A stretch of DNA of 13,585 nucleotides. Source: Bacillota bacterium. Lineage in GTDB: Bacteria > Bacillota > Clostridia > Oscillospirales > Ruminococcaceae. Shown in pieces: positions 5,813 to 13,585 of this stretch; position 1 is the stretch's first letter, and each line of letters begins with the position of its first letter. The notes below the pieces were generated by a model. It saw only the letters and a list, made by a program, of their open reading frames with translations. It searched no databases and was not told where the DNA came from. The translations under genes were made by a program, and so were the position numbers. The DNA lies in contig JAEWNU010000141.1 of assembly GCA_023456995.1 (NCBI GenBank), positions 1-13,585 on the forward strand. Direction: 5' to 3'.

Positions 5813-6268
5813 ATGGATAATCTCTATCAACCGCACAAATCGTCCATCGGAGGACTTAACGCCAACGTGGTAGCAATGCTTAGCTACATCGCCTCGGTGG
5901 TTGTCGGCTGGATACCCGTCATTCGCTATCTCGCATGGCTGGTACCACTGGTGATTTTCTTCATGGAAAAAGACAGTAAATTTATCAAGTTTCATGCCAT
6001 GCAGTCCTTTTTGCTCCATGTGTTCGGAGCGGGGCTCAGCTTTCTGGTGTTGGCGGTATCGGGCGGGCTCGTTGGTGTGTCAATGCTAAACTCCTATACC
6101 TTTTCTGCGGCGCTAGGTGCAGCAGGTATTTTGGGCTTGCTCGTTACCGTTATCGCGCTTGCTATGACGGTTTTTGCAGTCATAGCAATGATAAAAGCTT
6201 ATGGCTACAAGGAATATTACATTCCTGTGGTTGGCAGCCTTGCCGTCAGATTCACAGGTCAAAGGTAG
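5813..6268 (+). CDS. DUF4870-type integral membrane protein
   Basis: A 151-residue membrane protein with about four helices: residues 17-32 and 36-50, a pair at about 67-90, and about 100-130. The family signature is FFMEKDSKFIKFHAMQSFLL (49-68), the acidic-basic loop and HAMQS motif typical of DUF4870/Tic20-like proteins, followed by a C-terminal KAYGYKEYYIPVVG. The biochemical role of the family is not established. The start at 5813 follows CAGGAGGGGG; an in-frame ATG at 5756 has no site. The 61 bases before it (5752-5812) hold no terminator. It is the only polytopic protein in the operon and so the natural membrane hub between the zinc-ribbon proteins inside and the lipoproteins outside (inference). 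Confidence 0.8.
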   Translation: MDNLYQPHKSSIGGLNANVVAMLSYIASVVVGWIPVIRYLAWLVPLVIFFMEKDSKFIKFHAMQSFLLHVFGAGLSFLVLAVSGGLVGVSMLNSYTFSAALGAAGILGLLVTVIALAMTVFAVIAMIKAYGYKEYYIPVVGSLAVRFTGQR

Positions 6269-6275
6269 GTGGCGG

Positions 6276-6602
6276 ATGATGGCAAGTTATAAACAGCCCT
6301 GTAAGCACTGTGGTACATTCATAGAGCGTGACAGCCGTTTTTGCCCAAAATGCGGCAACAGGAGTCCTTTTGTAGATCTGTGCCCCACTTGCCTGCGGGA
6401 GGTTCGCCGAGAAAACGCCGTCTGCTCGGGTTGCGGCAGACCGTTGTACATCACCTGCCCCAAATGTAAGCAGCAAACTTTTGCAGGTGAACAGTGCGAT
6501 GCTTGTCGTGTAAGTCTGCTTAAGCCATGCCAAAACCCACGCTGTGGTGAGATGCAGTTTTTTGAAAACACAAAATGCACCGCTTGCGGCAAAAAATTAT
6601 AG
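6276..6602 (+). CDS. Zinc-ribbon array protein (four ribbons, eight CxxC-type knuckles)
   Basis: A 108-residue cytoplasmic-type protein made almost wholly of zinc ribbons. Cysteine pairs lie at residues 9/12 with 23/26, 36/39 with 50/53, 61/64 with 74/77, and 85/90 (a CxxxxC variant, CQNPRC) with 101/104. It belongs broadly with double-zinc-ribbon (DZR) proteins. It ends CTACGKKL, the same kind of tail as three other proteins of the operon. The start at 6276 follows GGTGG, and 6279 is an equal alternative. The previous gene's stop lies just 7 bp before it. Such arrays may bind protein or nucleic acid; no partner can be named from sequence. Confidence 0.8.
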   Translation: MMASYKQPCKHCGTFIERDSRFCPKCGNRSPFVDLCPTCLREVRRENAVCSGCGRPLYITCPKCKQQTFAGEQCDACRVSLLKPCQNPRCGEMQFFENTKCTACGKKL

Positions 6603-6616
6603 GAAGGAATGGTCAT

Positions 6617-7369
6617 ATGCTCAAAGCATTTACACGCAATTATGAAGATAACTCCACCGAAGTCGGTTTCCAGTTTACCTTTTATTGCGACATCTGCCAG
6701 GATGGCTACAAAACCAGCTTTGTGGAGTCAGAAACCAGTAAGAAAAACGCTAAAATCCGAGGAATCGGACAGGGCATTTGGGCGGTAAGTAACCTTTTTG
6801 GCGGTGCGCTCGGCAATGTCGGATGGGCGGTAGAGCGCGGCAGCGATGTGCTCTCGGAGCGGTTTAACGGGATGAGCGCCGAATGGCAAAAGGAACATGA
6901 GGCTGCTTTTAATCGTGCGCAGAACGAGGCACAACAGCATTTTCACCGTTGCCACGCCTGTCACAAATGGGTGTGTGATGCAGACTTTAACGAGGATGAG
7001 GGGTTGTGCGTCGAGTGTGCCCCCCGCCAAGAAATTTATGTGGCTAAGGCAAGGGCATCCGCAATGCAGCGAAATCTGGATGAAGCGGCCGACACCGCCA
7101 CCGTTTGGTCGGGAAAGCTTGAAAGCAAAACCACCGTCTGCCCCGTCTGCGGAAAACCTGCCGGCACCGGCAAATTTTGCAGCAACTGCGGCGCTTCCAT
7201 GTCGCTTGTCAAATGTCCCAAGTGCGGCAAGGAAAACGCGCGCGAGGTTCGATTCTGTAATAACTGCGGCAGCTCAATGACCGCGCCTATAGTGGCAAAA
7301 TGTCCCGCCTGTGGTGCGGAAAATGCGCCCGGCACCAAATTCTGCGGCGAATGCGGCCGAAAGTTGTAG
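6617..7369 (+). CDS. Cysteine-rich domain plus three C-terminal zinc ribbons
   Basis: A 250-residue protein. Residues 16-136 match the 97-residue protein at 4605 (CDIC 24-27; CHACHKWVC 112-120; CVECAPR 131-137), but here they contain an insertion at about residues 46-100. The insertion has a Gly-rich, amphipathic-looking stretch (IGQGIWAVSNLFGGALGNV) that could touch a membrane. A helical linker (about 138-165) follows, then three zinc ribbons: C175/178-C188/191, C200/203-C214/217 and C229/232-C243/246, the last ending CGECGRKL. The start at 6617 has GGAAGGAA upstream; the gene begins 14 bp after the previous stop. Cytoplasmic, with no signal peptide. Function unknown; it may be an adaptor whose ribbons pair with those of its neighbours. 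Confidence 0.8.
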   Translation: MLKAFTRNYEDNSTEVGFQFTFYCDICQDGYKTSFVESETSKKNAKIRGIGQGIWAVSNLFGGALGNVGWAVERGSDVLSERFNGMSAEWQKEHEAAFNRAQNEAQQHFHRCHACHKWVCDADFNEDEGLCVECAPRQEIYVAKARASAMQRNLDEAADTATVWSGKLESKTTVCPVCGKPAGTGKFCSNCGASMSLVKCPKCGKENAREVRFCNNCGSSMTAPIVAKCPACGAENAPGTKFCGECGRKL

Positions 7370-7382
7370 GAGGGCTGACACG

Positions 7383-7838
7383 ATGACTAGCGATATTTTA
7401 GGCGGTCTTTTTAAGGGCCTCAGTAATTTTATGCCTCCGGATGATCCAGATACAAAAATCTTTTCGGCAACAAACGCCCTAAGCGAGCTACAGCAGCAGG
7501 AAGAACAAGTTTATGCAACGCTGGGGAAAAGAGTTTTTCCCACAATTCGTGACAGTGCTGACTATGCCGATCTACTGGAAGAATTGCGCGTGGTGCAAAA
7601 AAAACTAGTTGAGGCAAAAGAAAAGCTACAGGCAGCGCAGGCTGCCAAAAAAGTTGCCGAGCAGGAGTTCATGGACTGTATCTGCCCCAGCTGCGGAGAA
7701 GAAAATTCTGTCGGTACAAAGTTTTGTCAAAATTGCGGAACACGGCTGGGCGGAGCCGCTCTTATTTGTCAAAGCTGCGGCACCAAAAACAAGGCTGACA
7801 CCCGCTTTTGCGTGGAATGCGGAACCAAACTGTCATAG
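7383..7838 (+). CDS. Coiled-coil protein with two C-terminal zinc ribbons
   Basis: A 151-residue protein. Residues 28-98 form a helical, probably coiled-coil region (SELQQQEEQVYATLGKR; LLEELRVVQKKLVEAKEKLQ). Two zinc ribbons follow: C101/104-C115/118 and C129/132-C143/146, ending CVECGTKLS. The helical part with the YATLGKRVF segment resembles the protein at 8522 (KGKIGLFYWEKYL), and such zinc-ribbon/coiled-coil proteins are common in Clostridia without known function. The start at 7383 follows AGGAGGG; 13 bp separate it from the previous stop. No signal peptide, so cytoplasmic. Confidence 0.8.
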   Translation: MTSDILGGLFKGLSNFMPPDDPDTKIFSATNALSELQQQEEQVYATLGKRVFPTIRDSADYADLLEELRVVQKKLVEAKEKLQAAQAAKKVAEQEFMDCICPSCGEENSVGTKFCQNCGTRLGGAALICQSCGTKNKADTRFCVECGTKLS

Positions 7839-7898
7839 AAAAATGAATTTCCTTTTTTAGATAAAAACTTGCTTTGTAAAATGTTTAGGAGGGATTTT

Positions 7899-8489
7899 TT
7901 GAAGAGATATATGCTGCTATTTCTTACATTTATAATCGCTGTTTTGCTCTGCGCTTGTGCGCAGAACGGGGCTGCCAATATTACAGCAGCTTCTCACGCT
8001 CCGACGTCCAGCAACAGTACTACTGCGGCAACATCCCGTCAGACAGAATCTGTACAAAGTCAAACAAAAGACAGCAAAAATCAAGAGGTGACGATTCAGA
8101 TTTCTCCCCCTGAGGGCTGGACTCCGATAGAAGGTTCCGTTTTGCCTGTACATTACATGAAAAATACTGCCAGTGTGATGGTGAAAGCCGAACCTTTTAC
8201 AAGCGGCACACTGGATGAAGTCGTTAACGAAGCGCTCGAAATTTACCGAAAAACATTTGATAATGTTATCACCGCCGGGAACGTTGAAACAATTACGGTC
8301 GACAGCAAAGAGGCAAAAAAGCTGATGTTCACCTGCACGGTTAGCAAACTAGAGATGAAATATCTCTACGTTTATCTGTTCGCGGAAGGCAAAACTTATG
8401 TCATTACATTTGGCGATTCTGCAAGCACTTTCGATTCTCTTTCGTCCGACTTCGAAACAATTTTAAGCAATATTAAATTCAAAGCATAA
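7899..8489 (+). CDS. Small lipoprotein with TTG start, PsbP/DcrB-like fold guess
   Basis: A 196-residue lipoprotein. AGGAGGG (7887-7893) stands five bases before TTG at 7899, which makes this the likely start; the nearest in-frame downstream ATG (7911) is too far from the site, and upstream ATGs overlap or precede it. The signal peptide (KRYMLLFLTFIIAVLLCAC) ends in a lipobox-like LCAC with C20. A Ser/Thr/Ala-rich tether runs to about residue 60. The domain that follows begins EVTIQISPPEGWTPIEG and ends in a strand/helix pattern like PsbP/DcrB-type proteins (fold inference only). The 60 bases before it (7839-7898) hold no clear terminator, so it is probably co-transcribed with its neighbours. 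Confidence 0.7.
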   Translation: MKRYMLLFLTFIIAVLLCACAQNGAANITAASHAPTSSNSTTAATSRQTESVQSQTKDSKNQEVTIQISPPEGWTPIEGSVLPVHYMKNTASVMVKAEPFTSGTLDEVVNEALEIYRKTFDNVITAGNVETITVDSKEAKKLMFTCTVSKLEMKYLYVYLFAEGKTYVITFGDSASTFDSLSSDFETILSNIKFKA

Positions 8490-8521
8490 TAACATTGCAA
8501 AACAGAAAGAGAGTAATCAAC

Positions 8522-8911
8522 ATGGCGAATTTTTTAAATAAACTTAGCGAGATGGCAAAAACCGCCGCTGATAAAACTGGCGACATGATCGAGACTGGCA
8601 AGCTGAATGCCAAGATAAGTTCGGAAGAAGACGGCATTACAGATTTGAAGGGTAAAATTGGCCTCTTCTATTGGGAGAAATACTTGTCAACCAAAACTGC
8701 CGATGCGCAAATTTTGGAATGGTGCGAGGCAATCCAAGCCGCACAAGAGCGTATAGAAGCTACACGAACCGAAATTCAGTTACTCAAAGAGCAAAAGCCG
8801 ATAAACTCCGCTCCCATTGCTCTTCAGGACGCTACTTCCAAATGTCCCGCCTGCGGCACGGAAAATGGAGTTGGGACCAAGTTTTGCTCTCAGTGCGGTA
8901 ATAAGCTATAA
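8522..8911 (+). CDS. Coiled-coil protein with one C-terminal zinc ribbon
   Basis: A 129-residue protein of a type common in Clostridia. An N-terminal amphipathic helix (NFLNKLSEMAKTAADKTGDM) leads to a helical domain with KIGLFYWEKYL (45-55) and a coiled coil (AIQAAQERIEATRTEIQLLK), then a flexible linker and a zinc ribbon C108/111-C122/125 ending CSQCGNKL. It is related in layout to the protein at 7383. The start at 8522 has only a weak site (GAGAG) upstream; an in-frame ATG at 8495 is possible but has no ribosome site. Cytoplasmic; function unknown. Confidence 0.75.
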   Translation: MANFLNKLSEMAKTAADKTGDMIETGKLNAKISSEEDGITDLKGKIGLFYWEKYLSTKTADAQILEWCEAIQAAQERIEATRTEIQLLKEQKPINSAPIALQDATSKCPACGTENGVGTKFCSQCGNKL

Positions 8912-8935
8912 GTAAACGATAGCGAGGTAAACAGT

Positions 8936-11900
8936 ATGAGAAACAAAAAACGCTGTCTGTCTGTATTTCTCGCGGCCTGTATGGTTATTTCTCTGCTGCC
9001 AGGCTGCGATAAAAAGGGCGCGGATGACACGAGCCAAGCGCCTTCCACTGCACCGGACAGCGCGGTCGCACTTTCCGGAATCAAAAAAGGCCCCGCCGAT
9101 GGCATTGGTGAGGCTGGTAAAGATTTTGTGATGCTCAAAACCGGCAATGCAGATGACTGGCAAAGCGTTCCCGTTCCAAAGTTTAATCCGCTTGGCGCCT
9201 TTTCCCTGTATGACGAAGTGCAATACATAGGAACAGATTTGGAACCGGTTACCTTTTACACGCTGGATGGCTACACCGAAAAGCGGGAAAATTTGACGGG
9301 CGAACGCTGGGTACTTTCCATCGCTAACCCCGATTATTCTCTTAATTGGCTAAGGTGGTATACCCGCGAGGCAGGTGGACAGTGGTTTCCCGGTACGCGC
9401 GATCATTCTACCTTCGCTATAAAAGAAAATGACACGGTAACTTGGTGGGCCGATGCAAATCAGATTGACGGTGGCGTAGAAATTACGGTCGTTAATGTGA
9501 ACACACTCCCAATTGGCAAACCACTCACCCTGCGCCCTGCTGAGCTTTCGGGCAATGCCTATATCTTTTACACCGCTCCTACCAACGGAAAGCTGCAATC
9601 GGCGGCCATCACATTAAAAGGCGCGGATGACAGCGGTGTTGGCTTGGAGGTTAGCAGTGCCGCCAGATGGAGCGGATTCAGCTACGAAACCCAACTGTCC
9701 GTTTGGGATACCAACCTCAACAGAAAGAAAACTGACCGCTTTGTGCTGGACGATCTGCCAATTACCGAAGGCCCTCTCTGTTGGAAAATGACCTGGGGTG
9801 AAAATGTCTCGGTTCCCGATGAAATCAGTGTTACACTCAGCACAGTGGCAGACATCACGCCTGTTAAATGGGGTGAAGCGCCGGGGGGCATTCGTGTTGT
9901 CGGTGTGCCTATGGATTCAGCAAGCGTATTGACCCCCAGGTGGGCAAATGTCACGCACCGCGCGGTTTCTGTAGTCGATAAGGAACTTAACGGCGTTACC
10001 GACCAGAACGGCGACTTGTTCTTCTCTGCTCCCGCTGGATACTACAATCTGCTAATCGGCTCAGGGGTCTCCGACTCACCAAATATCCTGCGGCTGATAC
10101 CGGTGAATGCGGGCGAAATTACCACAGTCACCATTCCTCCCGAGGCTGCTGCAGCAGCGGGCGCGTTATCTCGATTTTATGGCGATTTTGACGCCAACGA
10201 GGGCGGGATAGAACTGCTTAGCGGCAAAACTGAAGGAGAACAAGCGGTAATATCCTTTGTTCTTAACGACCCTCTTGAGCGGAATATCGCACTGCAAAAG
10301 GAGGATATTTCTATTACTGAGGAAGGCGCAAATGCGACTGTTCTCAAAGTGGAGCGTGAGCTTGCGGGAAGCGATGTTGTGCTGGTGCTGGACTCCTCCG
10401 GTTCCATGGGCGAAAACATGAAACCCTGCGTGGCAGCGGCTCAGCGATTTGTTGAGAGTCTGCCCGAAAACTCCTCCATCTGTTTGATACAGTTTGCACA
10501 GGATATTACTGTCCACCCGGGAAGCGACAAGGCCAGTGCTTTAAAAGCACTTTCCACTGTAAAAGAGGGCGGTGCGACCGCGTTATATGACGCCACGGCA
10601 CAAGCACTTACGCTGCTCAATGGCAAAAAGCGTGGCTACGCTGTGGTCTTTTCGGACGGTGCGGACAGCCGTGAGCCGGGGGTGGATGGTGAGGGCAGTA
10701 CAACTACCAAAGAAGAAATTATTGAACAGATTGCGACGAGCGGCGTAACGGTACTCACCATCGGATTCGGGCAGGGGCACGACCCATCCACGCTGATTGC
10801 TATGAGTGCGTCTTCTAAAAACGGCGGATATTTTGCCGTTTCCGATAAAGATGCTCTTGAAGGGGCTTTTGCTTCAATATCTGGTCAATTTGGCAATCAA
10901 TATACTGTAACTTATCAGCGCCCTACCATTCCCGTGGATCAGAGCGGTACCGTGCCGGTTATCTCGATGATGCTTGACCGTTCCGGTTCGATGGACACCG
11001 ACCCCGCTGAGAGCGAAAACGTAGGCTGGCGGTTGGATAAGGTCAAGGAGATGTTTCACAACTTTATTCTGCAGATGCCGGACAACGCGCTGATGCAGTT
11101 GGGCAGTTTCGCCGAGCCTGAGGGCGGAGAATTCCCCCGTTTTGATCAGCTTACCTCCGACAGAAAAGCAAACTTTTTGCAAGCGCTGGGAAGCCTAGAG
11201 GCGGGCGGTGGCACCCCCACCCAATATGCGCTCATGCTTGCTCATTCAAATCTGGCTCCCATCCCTTCTCAAAAGAGAGTTCTGATTTTCTTTACCGATG
11301 CCGCCCTTTACGACTTAGAAAATCCTGAGGAACTGGATGAGGTTCTTTTGATGCTGAAACAATCCGGCATTCGGGTACTATTTGCGGGGCTTGCCGATGA
11401 TCCGAACAATGCCGAGCTGGATACTATATTCAAAACAGCGGCTGAGAAAGCGGGTGGCGGCTACATTCTGACCAACAGCATAGAGGAAATTGATAAAAAA
11501 CTACGAGAACTGATTGACAAAATCGATATCCCTACACCGAAGAAGGGCGTCAACATTACCCTTAATGTCGACTGCAAGACTGGTGTCAACAAAGGGCTAA
11601 ACTTCTGTACGACAGAAAATTTTGCAGACTTTTCACCCAAGACCGCCCCAGGCAAACAGCTTAACCCGCAGGTTGTAACCTGTAAAACGGGCGAGCGCTA
11701 TTCCATCTACAACGGTGGGGCAGCAAAGCTTCTATACGGCGGAGATCAACCCGTCACACAGAGTAACGTTCTAATGCGGATGCCTTTTGAAAACAAACAG
11801 GGCAACAATAAATTTGGCAAGTTAACTGTTTCTGAAGCATATTTAATGGATATTTTCAAGGGCATTCCCGCGCCAGAAGGGCAGGTTTACCTTGCGCTAA

Positions 11901-13585
11901 ACGCCTCGCTGGAATTTTCTAAAGCCGATAAGAGCGCAAATGAAATCGGCTACTGTATTCCGAATATCTTTAATCACTTTTATATCTCGGTAAACGAAGG
12001 CAGGATGATGCCGCCCTCGCAGGCAACATGGCTTGCGGAAAAACCCCTTGCCAATCCTGGTGAAAGTGACATTACCGTCTTTGACAAGGAGGCAAGATCG
12101 GGTGCGCTGGTGTTTCTTGTTGATCAGCCGGTGAGCGGCAATATCACCCAGCTTTCGCTGCATCTGTACGACACCGCTAACGGGCACATTGAACTGCCGC
12201 TTTCGGGCAGGCTGTCACAGCAGATGCTTACCATGGATACGTTGCCGACCCAGGAACCCACACAGATGAGTTCAGCATTTTCACTGGCGTTTACCGGAAA
12301 ATCTGAGCAAACCACATTAGAAGGCGTAACGCTGGCACAGGCGGACGCTGAATATGCGCCTGAGGACGCCAAGAAAAACGCCAGTTTTCGTATTTTGGAA
12401 GCGAAGTTTCAAAGCAAGGTACAGGCGCTTTTGGATATTGACCCCACCCAGCGGTTTCTTTATCAAATTGAAACCGACAACGGTGTGCTGATGACTCCCA
12501 TGAGTGAGATTGTCCGTAACCTGCCGTTGGGCTTTGTAGGCAGCACGATGTTAGCGCCGGGCTCGTGCAGCAATGTACGCCTCCCGTTTATCCTTCCAAA
12601 TGAGCTTTTGAATGCAAAATCATCAATTTATGCTGATCTTGCGACCGGCTCCAGACAATGGGATGTGGTGAAAGGCCAACCTTACAATACGGGAAGCGAA
12701 GACAAGAAACATTCACACGAATACTTTGATTTGACCGTCAACTCCCTTTCACCAGCCAGTGAAAACAGCAGTCAAATTGTTCTAGATTTTACACTGACCG
12801 ATAAAAAAGACGGCGAGGGCACCGGCGGGCTAGAAAGCATTCTTCAATTGCAGCGCAAAGATATAAACGAGGACGATAATAGTACCAATGAACTGCAACA
12901 GGCTGTGATGGGTCGCAGCGGGCTTTCCGGATTTGCCGGCGGCGAGAGCGAAACAATTGCCATAGTAGATCTGGTTCACACCAATCAGTTGATTTTTGGT
13001 GGTACACAAGAAAACGGCTCATGGGGTGCGTTTGATGGGCAGTCCCGCCGCGGCATTTTCTTATTTGACCTGCCGCCGGGCAGTGAGCCAAGTGAATGGA
13101 TGCTCACCAGCTCGCTGCTGCCTGAGCTGAAGCTTTCTGTAAGCAGTACGCCATACCAACATGTTGCGTTGCTTGCCCAAAAGCCAGAAATTTTAGTTGA
13201 CATCACCTTTGAAAAGCAACTGGAAGAAGCAGTAAACGGCGCAATTGCGGCGCATCAGGCTACCCGCCCCGCATCAAGCGATCGTAAGCCAATTGGGCTT
13301 TCTGACGATGAAGTATTAGGGAAACAGGTGCCATCACCGTCGCTCACGCTCTATGGCAGTCAACAAATCAAGGCGATGCAAACTGACGAAGATTTTTTAA
13401 AGCTCATGCGCGGACTGAAATGGATTCCTTCCGACAGCGACGCCAATGCAAATAGTGAATATCGATACGCACCGGAAGCTGTGGTGACACAGGGTTGGGG
13501 CGGACAATACGACCTTGCGGTGCTCTCCAAAACGCTGTTGGCCCGTCTTGGTTATCAACCCGAATATCGAACCGTCGCCATGACG
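8936..13585 (+). CDS. Very large lipoprotein with two von Willebrand A domains, 3' end outside window
   Basis: An open frame of 1550 codons without a stop, running off the right edge. GAGG eight bases upstream supports ATG 8936. A lipoprotein signal ends SLLPGC (C24). Residues about 90-340 are beta-rich and Trp-rich; a carboxypeptidase-regulatory-like segment follows (about 340-375). vWA-1 covers about 480-660 with a complete MIDAS: DSSGS from D486, T548 and D574. vWA-2 covers about 675-860 with DRSGS from D681, T760 and D788. Complete MIDAS sites normally bind a divalent metal and partner proteins. The region 870-1500 is not recognised. The last visible stretch (YAPEAVV...GGQYDLAVLSKTLLARLGY) resembles a transglutaminase-like domain with Gln where the catalytic Cys is expected. 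It would be anchored outside the membrane and is probably the main surface component of the operon. Confidence 0.85.
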   Translation, partial: MRNKKRCLSVFLAACMVISLLPGCDKKGADDTSQAPSTAPDSAVALSGIKKGPADGIGEAGKDFVMLKTGNADDWQSVPVPKFNPLGAFSLYDEVQYIGTDLEPVTFYTLDGYTEKRENLTGERWVLSIANPDYSLNWLRWYTREAGGQWFPGTRDHSTFAIKENDTVTWWADANQIDGGVEITVVNVNTLPIGKPLTLRPAELSGNAYIFYTAPTNGKLQSAAITLKGADDSGVGLEVSSAARWSGFSYETQLSVWDTNLNRKKTDRFVLDDLPITEGPLCWKMTWGENVSVPDEISVTLSTVADITPVKWGEAPGGIRVVGVPMDSASVLTPRWANVTHRAVSVVDKELNGVTDQNGDLFFSAPAGYYNLLIGSGVSDSPNILRLIPVNAGEITTVTIPPEAAAAAGALSRFYGDFDANEGGIELLSGKTEGEQAVISFVLNDPLERNIALQKEDISITEEGANATVLKVERELAGSDVVLVLDSSGSMGENMKPCVAAAQRFVESLPENSSICLIQFAQDITVHPGSDKASALKALSTVKEGGATALYDATAQALTLLNGKKRGYAVVFSDGADSREPGVDGEGSTTTKEEIIEQIATSGVTVLTIGFGQGHDPSTLIAMSASSKNGGYFAVSDKDALEGAFASISGQFGNQYTVTYQRPTIPVDQSGTVPVISMMLDRSGSMDTDPAESENVGWRLDKVKEMFHNFILQMPDNALMQLGSFAEPEGGEFPRFDQLTSDRKANFLQALGSLEAGGGTPTQYALMLAHSNLAPIPSQKRVLIFFTDAALYDLENPEELDEVLLMLKQSGIRVLFAGLADDPNNAELDTIFKTAAEKAGGGYILTNSIEEIDKKLRELIDKIDIPTPKKGVNITLNVDCKTGVNKGLNFCTTENFADFSPKTAPGKQLNPQVVTCKTGERYSIYNGGAAKLLYGGDQPVTQSNVLMRMPFENKQGNNKFGKLTVSEAYLMDIFKGIPAPEGQVYLALNASLEFSKADKSANEIGYCIPNIFNHFYISVNEGRMMPPSQATWLAEKPLANPGESDITVFDKEARSGALVFLVDQPVSGNITQLSLHLYDTANGHIELPLSGRLSQQMLTMDTLPTQEPTQMSSAFSLAFTGKSEQTTLEGVTLAQADAEYAPEDAKKNASFRILEAKFQSKVQALLDIDPTQRFLYQIETDNGVLMTPMSEIVRNLPLGFVGSTMLAPGSCSNVRLPFILPNELLNAKSSIYADLATGSRQWDVVKGQPYNTGSEDKKHSHEYFDLTVNSLSPASENSSQIVLDFTLTDKKDGEGTGGLESILQLQRKDINEDDNSTNELQQAVMGRSGLSGFAGGESETIAIVDLVHTNQLIFGGTQENGSWGAFDGQSRRGIFLFDLPPGSEPSEWMLTSSLLPELKLSVSSTPYQHVALLAQKPEILVDITFEKQLEEAVNGAIAAHQATRPASSDRKPIGLSDDEVLGKQVPSPSLTLYGSQQIKAMQTDEDFLKLMRGLKWIPSDSDANANSEYRYAPEAVVTQGWGGQYDLAVLSKTLLARLGYQPEYRTVAMT

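Noticed and set aside
7839..7898. T-rich stretch considered as an operon-ending terminator
   Set aside because: No stem-loop precedes the T run, and a strong ribosome site follows at once, so the next gene is probably co-transcribed.
9682..9954. Antisense frame of 90 codons in the N-terminal part of the large lipoprotein gene
   Set aside because: No ribosome site, no recognised domain, and the sense frame is continuous through it.
10166..12372. Several minus-strand frames of 60-116 codons within the large lipoprotein gene
   Set aside because: They are antisense to a continuous coding frame with two intact vWA metal sites and lack ribosome sites or domains.

Overview
The window most likely comes from a Firmicute of the class Clostridia (Ruminococcaceae/Oscillospiraceae-like). 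This is an inference from strong AGGAGG-type ribosome-binding sites, roughly 45-50% GC, many short lipoproteins with Gram-positive-style lipoboxes, zinc-ribbon proteins of the type common in Clostridia, and c-di-GMP-I riboswitches. No rRNA, tRNA, CRISPR array or insertion sequence was seen.

Left part (1-1151, minus strand): the 5' part of a prepilin peptidase gene runs off the left edge. Its leader (about 440-930) holds three near-identical tandem units of about 170 bp. On the minus strand each unit reads as a c-di-GMP-I (GEMM-I) aptamer, an AT-rich linker hairpin and a terminator-like hairpin with a U-tract. The three switches act in series before the peptidase gene, so c-di-GMP probably controls type IV pilin or pseudopilin processing. 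A promoter candidate lies at 1024-1061.

Second part (1152-4400, minus strand): a two-gene unit encodes an extracellular sugar-type solute-binding lipoprotein, interrupted by an in-frame TAA, and a membrane-anchored one-component regulator (Cache-like outer domain, two membrane segments, C-terminal LuxR helix-turn-helix). No permease or ATPase is visible, so the binding protein may have served sensing rather than import.

Right part (about 4300-13585, plus strand): ten tightly spaced genes in one direction. In order they are a small unknown protein, a seven-to-eight-cysteine zinc protein, a LolA-like lipoprotein, a DUF4870-type membrane protein, an eight-CxxC zinc-ribbon protein, a larger paralogue of the cysteine protein carrying three zinc ribbons, two coiled-coil/zinc-ribbon proteins flanking a second small lipoprotein, and a very large lipoprotein with two intact von Willebrand A domains that runs off the right edge. 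Four of the proteins end in almost the same zinc ribbon (CxxCGxKL or similar). The mix of cytoplasmic zinc-ribbon proteins, one membrane protein and three surface lipoproteins looks like one trans-envelope system. I do not recognise it as a characterised pathway, and it is the best candidate here for an undescribed system.
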